Source: Symbiodinium natans (Eukaryota; Sar; Dinophyceae; Suessiales; Symbiodiniaceae). Taken from it: a stretch of 62,000 bases of DNA. The stretch covers positions 195,001 to 257,000 of the forward strand of contig CAJNDS010002313.1 of assembly GCA_905221605.1 (NCBI GenBank). Reading direction: 5' to 3'. The position numbers were made by a program, and so were the translations under genes. The notes beneath the pieces were generated by a model. The model was not told the DNA's origin. It searched no databases and saw only the letters and a program-made list of their open reading frames with translations. Positions within the stretch are counted from its first letter, which is position 1. Each line of letters opens with the position of its first letter. This document shows, one piece after another, positions 23,711 through 33,794 of this stretch.

Positions 23711-24716
23711 CGAGGCACATCACATGGGCACCGTCGGCAGCTTCGGGACTTTGGTGTATGCGGCGTTCGTAGGAGGTCGTCGGAGTTTCGTCACGGACAT
23801 CGCGGACTAGGTCAGCTTGTGGGCCTTTGAGCAACAGCTTTGAAGGGTCCGACCGCATGAGGGCGAGCTCCGGCAGAAAGGATCGAAGGTTGCGAACTGC
23901 AGGTTGTGAAGTGCAGAGACTTCCAGGGGTTTGCGCCCCTTGCAACGCGGGTCTTAACGTCTTAACTCTAAGCTCCCGGATCTATGCCCAGACTAGTGCG
24001 ACACCACCTTAACAAAGTAAGCCCAAGGCATCCTAACGACCAACCCCGAAGCTGAAGCCGGAGACCTCGAGGTTGCAAGCGTTGGGTGAGACTGTGCAGC
24101 TCCAGCAGCAGCCTCATTGGCTTCTATGAAGCTACGACAGCATGTGCCAGGATAAGAGCTTCATGGCTTCAGGGCCGATGGCCCAAGTTGCTTTAGAGTG
24201 CGCATTGGAGGTTGCAGGTTCACCAAATTCATGTAAGCGTCCTGTTTTGGGTGTGCGAGGTTGCTGAGATCAAACGTCCTGCACAACAGCGACGATGTTG
24301 TTCAAAATCGAATCTTCAACGAAGCCTTGTTCAACCCACTGAGGCTCCCCGAGTTCGGCACGCGGCCCGTGTCTCGCATCGTGTGGGCGTTGGGCGCTCA
24401 GGCCTTCACTGGGGCCGTTGCGGCAGCGTGGAGGGCTCGCGTGGTCTCAGGTTTGCCAAGCTGCTCGCGCCAAGAACCCCAGCAGAGCAGATCAGGTCTC
24501 ATCTTCACTGGGTTTGGTTTCAGAGTTCAGCTCCAGGGAGATGATAGTGTACAGGGTTTGGCAAGGGGCCCTTTGGGTCCTCGCTCCATGTTCTTACGTT
24601 GATACGTGGCCGCTGAAAAGCAGAAGGCAAGAAGGCCCCCAGCTGCTGATGTTGCTTGCTGTGTACTCTGGAACTTTGCAGCGAAGCTCAAACAGCTCAA
24701 ATCCACAGTGTAGCGC
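23711..24716. other. Unassigned DNA with one exon-like piece
   Basis: No recognised gene. A stretch at about 24285-24425 reads 'NRIFNEALFNPLRLPEFG' and 'RIVWALGAQAFTGAVAAAW' in one frame and may be an exon, but I cannot place it in a family. Confidence 0.3.
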
Positions 24717-24914
24717 ATGAACGAGAGCAGCAGTCGCCCAGCTGACAAAGGGCGCTCACCTGTAACCTCATCCGAAGGCGAGCAAGGTGACACTTTATCA
24801 AAGCCCGAACCCGAAACCCCTAAGAGAATGAAGCGTGCGAAGCGAGATGGCAAGAAGGAGGAGAAGGAGAAGAAGGCCTCCAGCGGATTCCTTAAGTTTG
24901 GGGCGACAGTGTAA
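24717..24914 (+). CDS. Small Lys/Glu-rich ORF or first exon
   Basis: A 65-codon frame starts with a true ATG and ends at TAA next to telomere-type repeats. It is Ser/Pro/Glu-rich, then strongly basic ('PKRMKRAKRDGKKEEKEKK'), then 'ASSGFLKFG'. The basic run could be a nuclear signal. A likely following exon is 25028-25072 ('ASAAKSENISRALSK'), flanked on both sides by AGGCTT, the same junction-repeat pattern as introns in RPS15. Function unknown. Confidence 0.35.
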   Translation: MNESSSRPADKGRSPVTSSEGEQGDTLSKPEPETPKRMKRAKRDGKKEEKEKKASSGFLKFGATV

Positions 24915-24985
24915 ACCCTCAACCTTAAGCCCTAAACCCTAAACCGCCTAAACCCTAAACCGTAAACCCTAACCCCTAAACCCAC
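24912..24985. repeat. Interstitial telomere-type repeat (CCCTAAA orientation)
   Basis: Degenerate copies of CCCTAAA with interruptions. They directly follow the small ORF and precede the candidate exon at 25028, so they may lie inside an intron. Confidence 0.85.
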
Positions 24986-25689
24986 TGCCAAGTCCCCCTG
25001 CCGGCTGTTTCCAAGCTTTGCTGGCAGGCTTCGGCTGCTAAGTCCGAGAACATCAGCCGGGCCCTCAGCAAGGCTTTGTTTTGGTGTAGGTTCACGTACT
25101 CTCTTGAAGGGGTTTCTTTGCGTACTCGTAGGGCTCTGGAGGTTTTTTGGGTCGCTTTATGTCGATTTTCAGGGTGTTTCGGAAGGGGCGGAGCCACCAG
25201 CAAGCGCACCAAAAGCACCAGGCCCCACGGTGGTCCTCGTGGGGCATCTCCTGGGCTGTGCCTGCGTGAGCCTCTGCGGGCTGGCGGTCGGCAGCAGTCC
25301 CAGCTTCTACTCGGAGGCAGCGTTTGGGGGGGTTGTTTTGGGGGGTTTTGGGTGCTGGGGAGTTTGGGAGTTTGGGGCTTGGTTGTTTCGAGCCTGAGCA
25401 GGCGGCCATGGTTTGGGATGCCCAAGACTTCATTCATGACCCGTCTGAACGCTGGGCATTCTGGTGAACTCTACTCAGGATTGTGCCTTGGGAGCTCGGG
25501 GGTTGCGGGTGCTGTCGCGCTACCGGAGCCTGTCTTGCCAAAAACGGCATCGATTCGCACCCTTTCAAAGGCCCCCTCAAAAAAGCGCTTTCCGTGTGCG
25601 TTGGGGGGCGGGGGGGATCCTTGACCCTTTGAGCTTGTGGAGCTTTTTGGGGCAGGCGGAGGGCAAGGCGAGCCCCTTGGCTGTGCTCT

Positions 25690-26690
25690 GAGAGAATCGA
25701 GGCTTGTGTTCCAGCTTCGCCCGAAGCGTCAGAGATTTACCGACGCCGCCCTGCTGGCCCAAGGTATCTTCGTCCGACTGCCCTTCTTCTTCGTTTCGCA
25801 GGACTGTGTCCCGCTCTTCGGAGCACCGGAACCAAAGGGTTCTTGGAGAGATGGCACTTTGGAGGGGCCTGCCCGGTTGGTGGCGTGCTATTGTGCTCCC
25901 AAGTCACTGCCCCTTGAGGGTTTTAGCGCAGCCCGATGTCGGTCAAAAGGCCCACCCGTGCTTGCTGTGCAGGCGTTGTTCAACGAAGTTTGCCTTGGCC
26001 TGGGCCGGGTGCCCCAGACCTGCCTGTACTGCAAGAAGAGCTCTTGGGCGGGCCGCAAAAGTCCCAACCTGAAGCCCGAAGAAGTCCGAAAGTGGGGAAA
26101 GTGCATGTGGGGCCGCACTTTGTGTGAATGGCAAAAGCCGATGAAGGCCTGCAGCTCGCCCGTTGGATCCGTGGCGATCCAGGCACACTGTGTCGCTGGG
26201 TTTCCAGCTGGCGCCTGTGGGGTAGGGTCGAGTGAAAAGTTTGAGGTTTAGGGTGACAAGGGGTCCAGCGGGCTTGGGGTTTTTGTTGGGTCGAGTGTGG
26301 CAAGAGTTGGAAGACGTTGAGGGCTGAGGCTTGAATAGCTCAGATCTCAGGTCTGTCACTTCAACTCTGCTTGTGGACCCGAACTTCTGTCAAGGATTCA
26401 ACTTTTTTTGGGCCCTGAACGCAACCATTGCTGGTGGAGCAGGAAATTTACCTTGGCATGCCACCAAAGAGGAGGCGATCCAGCACGATGCGCCGGCCGC
26501 CCGCAACAAGAGGGGGGTGGCTTGAGGATCAATGCGCTTCAGTTTGAGATGCTCGGAGTATGGGAGGGCTTTTCCTTGAACCCTGTCGGCGCTAGTGCGG
26601 GGAGACTTGCGGGATGAGGGTGTGTGTGGAGGAAGATCCCGTGGCCCGCCTGCAAGATCCCGGAGGTGTTCAACAGCTACCGAGCCAAAC
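25690..26690 (+). CDS. Possible exons of an unknown gene
   Basis: Several exon-like pieces are seen. One at about 25713-25761 reads 'LRPKRQRFTDAALLAQ' and ends before GTATC. One at about 25960-26150 reads 'ALFNEVCLGLGRVPQTCLY' and 'CKKSSWAGRKSPNLKPEEV'. One at 26393-26510 reads 'GFNFFWALNATIAGGAGN' and 'LPWHATKEEAIQHDAP'. One at about 26659-26695 reads 'IPEVFNSYRAKPG'. They are compositionally protein-like, but the order and phase are not proven and I do not recognise a domain. The Cys pairs in the second piece could bind metal. Confidence 0.22.
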
Positions 26691-27475
26691 CAGGCCTGGT
26701 TGAAGGGAGGTCCAGTGCACGGGGCTGCTCCTTCGACGGTTAATTGAGATAGACGCAGGACAGTTTTTGAGGGGCGGCCCGAAGAGAGCCCTAAATCCCC
26801 TATAGGCGTGTGGCCAGTGTGGACAGTGCAGTCGCATTGCAGGACAACCCTTCTTCCTCAACCACGTGACCGGGCGCCAGCGGTGCCGCTCAGGATCAAC
26901 CGGGAGTGTTAATACCAAGGTGCTGACATGGGCTAACTGCGGTGTGTGGTGGCTTGCGGATGGCTTAGGCTGTGTGCAGGGTGTGCAGGGTTTGGGGATG
27001 AATTCCAGCCCCTGAAGCGAAACCAGGCCCGGAAGCTTGAAAGCCGAAGCAGGCCCCATCCCGAAGCAGGCCCCCGTCCCGAAGCAAAGATGTCTAAGTC
27101 TGAGGCAAGGATGCCTGCATGCGGCTGGGCATGGGCCACTTGAGCGCAGAGAGAGATTTGCAGCTTTGGGCCTGGATCCTCCAGTGGAAGAGCGGCTCCA
27201 AGAGTAAGGTGTCGGCGCTCTTCTGGGCGTTTGGTTCATGTGCAAATGCATGGACAGAAGAGATCTGTCCTCTTTGGGCTTCACGTTGGACCGCCCATTC
27301 TTTGGTGATGCTGCTGCTGGTCTTGTGGTTGGCGTCACCATCGTTTCGTGACTTGTCGCCGGAACTGCTAGAACTGGCTCAAAAGACGCATGGTGCCGAA
27401 GCCCAAAGAAGCTCCAGCGTGAACGCCCTGACTCTGTGAGCTGAGGTTTATGTTTATAGTCGAGCTCCTCGCAGG

Positions 27476-27766
27476 ATGGGTGATCTTTCTGCAGTGGTTC
27501 GACACCTGGCTGCAATTTTCGGCAGCAGCCAGCAGCAGGAAAGAACAGAGCTTGCAAGCCTGGGCAAAGACTTGCCAATTTCCTGCAGCTTCAGGAAGTC
27601 TTTGACAAATCAGAGAATTTTGCAGTCTGCATCTTCTGGGACGTGCTGTTCCATTTGCTTTTTGGCCGCACACAGCCGCCGCGGCACGTGCTGCACAGTT
27701 GAATCTACGGCCTTCCGGCTGATGCTCAGAGCCCTTGAGTTGAAGGGCCTCTGCTCGGAGCTTTGA
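27476..27766 (+). CDS. Hypothetical 96-residue ORF
   Basis: It has a true ATG start. The first 40 residues ('MGDLSAVVRHLAAIFGSSQQ' followed by 'ERTELASLGKDLP') look helical and protein-like; the rest is Cys/Ser-rich and may be read-through into an intron. No family recognised. Confidence 0.25.
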   Translation: MGDLSAVVRHLAAIFGSSQQQERTELASLGKDLPISCSFRKSLTNQRILQSASSGTCCSICFLAAHSRRGTCCTVESTAFRLMLRALELKGLCSEL

Positions 27767-27829
27767 GGGGCTGACACTCATGATGCTTGGTATAGAGGTC
27801 TACTTGTACTTATACCCATATCCTGCAGC

Positions 27830-28590
27830 TGTTGCTCATGACGCCCGATTCGGTGGGCTCACTTCAGCCAAAGACTCCTGCTGATGCTCCTCATGTTTTG
27901 ATGCCCGCTTCAGGGCCTTGCTTCCAAAGCTTTTGGCTGCTGCTCATGATGCTCGCATTGGAGGGCTTGCTTCCTCCCAAATCAAAGAACTTACTGCGGC
28001 TTACTGTCATGATGCCCGCTTCGGAGGCGTACTTTCACCCAAAGCCTCCGGCTGATGCTCATGACGCCTGCTTCCGAGGCTTAGTTTCACCCAAAGCTGC
28101 GGCTGAGCATCATGATGCTCGCTTTGGAAGTCTTGCCTTCGCCGAAAGATTTCGGCTGATGCTCAGGATCCCGGGTTACTTTCACCCAAAGCCTCCGGCT
28201 GATGCTCATGATGCCCGCTTCGGAGGGCTTGCTTTCGCCCAAGGCTTCCCGCTGATGCTCATGAGGCCTGGTTTGGAGGGCTTCGTTTCGCCCAAAGCTG
28301 CGGCTGATGCTGATGATGCTCTCTTTGTCGTGCTGGCTTTCGCCCAAAGATTCCGGCTCATGCTCATGACGCCCGCTTCGGAGGGCTTACTTTCACCCAA
28401 AGCCTTCGGCTGATGCTGGCTTAGTTTCGCCAAAAGCTTCCAGCTGATGCTCATGATGCTGGCTTTGTAGGGCGTGCTTTCACCCAAAAGATTGCGGCTA
28501 ATGCTCTGATGCCCGCCCGGCTGATTCTCATGATGCTCGCTTTGTAGGGCTTAGTTACGGCTTAGTTTCGCCCAAAGACTCCGCCTGATG
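27830..28590 (+). repeat. 51-bp minisatellite with an open 17-residue unit
   Basis: About a dozen diverged tandem units of 51 bases containing TTTC(A/G)CCCAAAGCCTCCGG and CTGATGCTCATGATGCCC. Because 51 is a multiple of three, the frame 27832-28413 stays open for 193 codons and repeats a unit like 'PKPPADAHDARFGGLAF'. Open frames also exist on the minus strand. There is no clear ATG of a longer gene, so I call it a repeat with coding potential only. Confidence 0.8.
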
Positions 28591-28974
28591 CTCATGAACA
28601 GAACATCTGCTGGAAGCAGGCGCTGCAAAGTGAGGGTCTTGAGTGTCTGCCAGGAATGTGGCCGTTAATGAGGAGCTTCCCGTTCGTGGATGGCTGCTGT
28701 GGCTTTGCGGAATTCATTTGAGTCACTGGTAGCCAGGGTTCCCACATGCAAATGCAGCAGGGCACGTAGCGCCACGTGGCGCGAGAAGCCATGGGGCGAC
28801 AGGGAATGGCGACTTCTGCCGGCGTTTTGGCCCAAGCGGAGAGGAACCGGTCCAGAAGCGCGCAGCAGTAGCTGAGAGAGGCAAAGGGATTCTCGTGGTT
28901 TGTGTTCTTGTTTGTGGGTTTCTTGAAGGATTGATGCTTGATGTTGTCTGGTTGCGAGCTTTGGACTCCAGGCA

Positions 28975-30242
28975 ATGGCGGAGGGAGAGGACGCCCCCAA
29001 GAAGCGCACCTTCAAGAAGTGCCCACAGCCTCGGCAGGTGAAGGGCCAGGAACGCTCAACCCGAAGCTGAAACCACCGCTAGCCGAATGAACATCACGGA
29101 AGAGGTACTCCTACCGCGGCATCGACCTGGACAAGCTTCTGGACATGAGCAACCAGGATTGAGGGCCATCCGAGGTTTCGGCATCAACCTTCCATATGTT
29201 TGCCTGATCCCGTTTCGACGTCTCTAAGTTGGCTGCTGTTGCATTGCCTTTCTCCCCCTGGAGCCGAAGAGCCCTAAACTTCGAACCGGGGCTTCGCTTT
29301 TCTTTCAGGATGTTTGGCTTGAGAGTTGAGCAGTCTTGGGGAATTGGAGGGGGGTTTGGGGGTTTTCGGCCTTATCAACTCGGCATCAAGAATCGAACCT
29401 GCATTCCGAGCATTCCGAGCGCTTTTCGAGCAATAATCTCTTAACCCCTTGCAAACCCAACCCTAAATCCCCCGGCTGAAGCCAGGCCAAAGGTCCTTGG
29501 GGCCTTGGTTGTGCCGTTATACTATGATTATCCCGACTTCTATCCTTCGAACATCTCTACATCCCCGAACCCCTTCAGGACCTCATGGAGCTCTTCTGCG
29601 CGAGGCAGCGCCGCAAGTTCAGCCGCGGCATCAAGCGCAAGCCCATCACGGTGCTGAAGAAGCTTCGGAAGGCGCCTTTCGTTGTGAAGCCGACCATTCC
29701 GCCGGAGTCGGTGCACAAGGGGGTCGTGGTCCGTGTCAGGGTCAAATTCTAGGCTTGGTACGTTCACGTGCAGTGGGCACACTTGGTTGGACCCATGGAG
29801 TGAAGTCACCAAAATGCCTTAAGAGAAGGTATTGAGAGTGCTGCGCTGAACCCAGCCCCATACCCCGGTACACTGGAAACATCGAAGCCCTCAGCGCTGC
29901 TGGCAAGGCCAAGCGAGAAACGGCCTACGGTGAGAAGCCTGAAGCCGTCAAGACCCACCTGCGCCACGCGGATGAGTCATTGCTCAGGGTGCTATGCAGA
30001 GCCATGCACCATAAGAGGGCTGTGCCAAGACTCACCATGCCAACTTAGGCAACATGGTCATCGTGCCGGAGATGATCGGCAGCGTGGTGGGTGTCTACAA
30101 CGGCAAGCAGTACATCAACGTGGAGATCAAGCCGGAGATGATCGGCCACTACCTGGGTGAGTTCTCGATCACCTACAAGCCCATCAAGCACGGCCGAGCG
30201 GGCATGATGGGCAAGAACTCCCAGTTTGTGCCGCTGAAGTGA
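28975..30242 (+). CDS. RPS15: 40S ribosomal protein uS19 (RPS15), five exons
   Basis: A small-subunit protein of the ribosome head near the decoding site. I read five exons: 28975-29018, 29105-29156, 29579-29671, 29908-29962 and 30049-30242. They sum to 438 bases, giving 145 residues, the usual eukaryotic length. Landmarks in order are '[15 protein letters not shown]', '[17 protein letters not shown]', '[20 protein letters not shown]', 'EAVKTHLRN', '[18 protein letters not shown]', '[16 protein letters not shown]' and the C-terminal 'SQFVPLK'. Introns start GT, GA, GC and GC and end AG, and every acceptor is followed by G. The ATG lies 3 bases after a CCAG, a possible trans-splice acceptor. 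The gene appears intact. Confidence 0.93.
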
Positions 30243-30778
30243 GGCAAAGTGAGAGAGGGTGTGCCTCTCTGAGCATCTTCAAGAGCCTTCTTGAAGCCTC
30301 GGGTCCAGCAGAGGTGCCGGTTCAAAAGCCTTGCAGAGCGTGCGACGCCTGAAATCCTCAGCAGCCCGCAGCCGGAGCTCAGCACATCCAGCAGGGTCGA
30401 AGGAACTCCTTTAAGCACTATAGGCCCTAAGCTTCGTGGAGCTACAAGATCCCTTTCGTGGTTTTGGTCATCCTTTGAGCGTTTCGGCGAAAACTCCCTT
30501 TCCAGCAGCTGAGGTACAACCTCGCCGAAGCGAGCCATTCGCTGAAAGGTTCTGGGGAATTGGAGGGTCCGAGGACTTTGCGTGGTTCGGAGATATTCAG
30601 GGATTCCGGCACCTGCCAGATGTAGACGTGTCGACTGCCAGCCAGAGGCCTTGGCACAAAGTACTTGCATCATACGATACAGAGACAGTCGGCTTCCAAC
30701 CAACTCTGCCTTTCATGCGCCCCCTGTCTTGGCGGATGTGGGCAGTTCCGTGGGCTTCGCTTCATCAACGGCCGAGGC

Positions 30779-31910
30779 ATGGCGCACTGGCAACTGCCCG
30801 CCACGGCAGCATTTCTGTTCGCGATGGTGCTGGAGTCCGTGCCTCTCCCGCACTCGATCCACCTTCAGGTATGTCCGGCGTGTGCTTCCCAAAATGCTGG
30901 GCTTTTTGTTCGGGTCGAACGTGTGCTGCAAGAGAACCGCCATCAAACCTTAGAACCTCACGCCCCCCCCATCCCCCACGCCCCCCGCCCGATACTTTAG
31001 ATCGCGCCCGCCCTGGCCCAGGTTTTCTTTGTGCTGATGCACCTGCCCTCACCAGGTGGCACTCGTCCTCTGAGTATGTCTCTTGGCTTCCGAATGCCTC
31101 AAGAAGCAGCCCTTTGGGCCTTTTCTGTCAAAAAGTGGCCCTTTAGGCCTTTTCTGTTCGTTACATCTCGTTGGCTCTTGTCTTTCTGCATAGGCAGAAG
31201 CCTCGCTCATGTGCAGGGCGTTGCGAGAGTCTAGTTCTGGCACGTTGCTAGCTCAGCAGATGGGCCCAGGATCAACATTTTCGTCGGAGGCATGGCCGGA
31301 GGTCTCAATGTGCTACTCACAGGCGGCCGCCTAGGTTGCTGGGCACCAGTTGTTAGTGACTTGCAGTGGTCCTTTGCAGGTTGACGTGTCGCCCGTGAGA
31401 AGCAACTCGGGGTTTGGGAAGGCGTCAGGTGCTCTGAGCATGACTCAAGCCCTTTTCTTCTTTCCGAACGCGGAACCTTAGAGAATGGTCAGATCCGGAA
31501 GTTCGCCCGACGACCCTAGCAGCCTTAACGCTCCAAAGGGCCTCCTCCCTCCCAAACCGAGGCTTCGCCCTCGGCTGGCACTTCGGCCCGGCACCCAGAC
31601 GAGGGTGGTTTTCGAAGATGTGCAAAAAGGGGGTTGCAAAAGGAAGGGGCTCTCAGTGACTCTCAGTGGCTCTCAGGTCTAGAAAGAGGCCCCTTTTTTG
31701 AGACTCGGCTCCATTTCTACCCAGTCTGGCAATCCAGGCGTGGGTGTAGTACATGTAGCAGCAGCTAATGTAGCACGTCCAGGGCCCTCGGTACGCGAGC
31801 CCACAAAGACTCGGGTGGAGCTTGCTGTAATGCTCACTGGTTTGAGGATTTCATTGGCTTTCAGGTGGGAATGCAGTTCATCTTGAGTACAGTGCGCGTT
31901 CTTGTGGGGC
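30779..31910 (+). CDS. Possible exons of a small membrane protein
   Basis: A first exon candidate at 30779-30868 starts with ATG and encodes a hydrophobic 30-residue segment ('MAHWQLPATAAFLFAMVLES'...), followed by a GTATGT donor. Later candidates are 31274-31345 ('INIFVGGMAGGLNVLLTGG') and 31865-31914 ('VGMQFILSTVRVLVGL', then TGA), preceded by TGGCTTTCAG. Each is hydrophobic enough for a membrane span. I do not recognise the protein and have not proved that the pieces belong together. Confidence 0.25.
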
Positions 31911-31914
31911 TTTG

Positions 31915-33794
31915 ATCAGACATGTCGAGGCTGGAACATCTCCATGGGCAACGTTTTTGGACGGAGCACGAGTGGCATTCCCATTTCCGCTGCTCGGCGT
32001 GGCTCAGAGGTTGAATGATCGGGCTCGTCAAGTTCGGCATGTATGGCCTCGGGATCACTTCGGGGTGACGTGACGCTTCCCAGCCCTCGTCCAAAGGAGC
32101 CGTGCTCGCCCAAACGCGACATCCTGAACTCTCCGACACCTACCAACTTCCTTGTGCTTTCTCCGCGGCTTCTTCAGATTCCTGAACAGTGGCAGCCTTC
32201 AATCCCAACCCCCCCCCCCCCCCCCGTGAGCTGGATCCCAGAAATCCCTAGGCCACGTTCATCTCTGTCTTGCCGCACCCAGAGAAGGAGACCTACCATG
32301 GCGCATGCCTCAACTTGAGGGAAGTGAGCACTGCGAATCGCCGGGCTCCTCGAACTCATCGTGCAGGTTTTGGTGGTTTTCTAGGGTTGTCGTCGTGGGT
32401 TCTGTGCTGAAGCAGCTTCTTGGGCCAACGGGTTCCCCCACGTGTCTGCGGAGTCAGCTCAACAATTCCTCGTCGAAAGAAAGGCGTTCCTTAAGAGCCA
32501 TGGCATGGGCTCGACATCAGTAGTTGCCCTGCAAGATGGACTGGGTTGGCTGTTCATTTAGGTGTGTGTGTGTGTGTGTGTGGCAAGACAAGACATAATA
32601 AACACGAGCCAGCCTCTGCCAGGTGGCGTTTTTGGCCCCGAAGGTGGGGTGGTCTCACCTGCGGCGTATTCGCTCGGCCGCTCTGCTGTTGTTAAAGGCC
32701 ACTCAGCAACCCATGAGAACGCCTTTTCCGAAGCCGCTTCGAGCTGCTGCATGTGCCAACCATCCATAAATGCCGTTCTTTCGAGCCTCTCATGCCTGGG
32801 TTTTCGACACATGTCGCGAGCAACCTTGCCGGAAACGCGTGCGAAAACCGCATGGCCTGCTCAAGGTTTCCGTATACTCTTCTCAGCGATAGGGGAGCGA
32901 GCCAAGCCGGGGGGGTTGTAATTAAGAAGGCATGCTCTCCAGCAAGCTTCAACCTGCACATATATTCGCCTAAGGCAAATTCCTTTCACCGATAGAGGGG
33001 GGGGGCAACTAGATTCTAGATGAAAACAGGAAGCTCTCTTTCTACTAAGTTAAAGTTGTTTGTCTTTTCAGGTCGCCTCGTTCCATACACTTCGAAACTT
33101 ATTTGTACGGGAAACAGAGTCTCTATGTTTAGTTAGCTAAACTCTTTCTGCTCGCTGTATGCCTTGGGAAGAGGAGATACACACGTAATCAGGGGGTGTT
33201 TTCCCTGCGGCGACTATCGTATGCGTCGTCCCGGGTTAACCTTCCCATCTTCGGAGTTGATAGGAAAGTCTGTATAGAAGTTTGCGGCCGGGATATAGGT
33301 CCAAGCCTCAAGCAGAGACTGGCAGCCCCAAGGCCCTAAGCTACTCGACTGACTGCAGCTGGCAAGCTCAGGTATCCTGCTGCTCGTGCGGCGCTTACAT
33401 TTCCGCTTTGCAGTGCCTGTGACTGTGCCCTTGCGGTTGCCGAGGTGCTAATCTATGGTCTGCCGGAGAACATGGCCGCGACGCTTGTTGCGCGATGACA
33501 GCGAAGAAAAAGGGAATATCGAGCCCACGCTGAGCAGCGTAAACCGTGTGACGCCAAAGCCGCCACGTGCCTACCCTGCCCGCCCTCCCGGCGGCTTCAC
33601 GGCCGGGAGGGCCGAGGCCATGAGTCTCTGAGGCGTGGCTGGCCATTGCTGGACGGCGCTGCGGCCTTTGCCATTGCACGCTGCAGCGAGTTTGAAGGGC
33701 AGGACGGGGGGGGGGGGGGGGGCAACTTGGCCTTCAACATTCCAATCGAAGCTTCAAAAGGCCTGTATAGTGTGACCTGGATCAGAAGGGAGAC
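31915..33794. other. Unassigned DNA with small simple repeats
   Basis: No recognised gene. It holds a poly-C run (about 32209-32225), a short GT microsatellite (32562-32581) and a poly-G run (about 33706-33722). Confidence 0.5.

Noticed and set aside
26670-27578. 302-codon minus-strand frame
   Set aside because: It is rich in Pro, Arg, Ser and His with no domain, and lies opposite plausible plus-strand exon pieces. It is probably a chance frame in GC-rich DNA.
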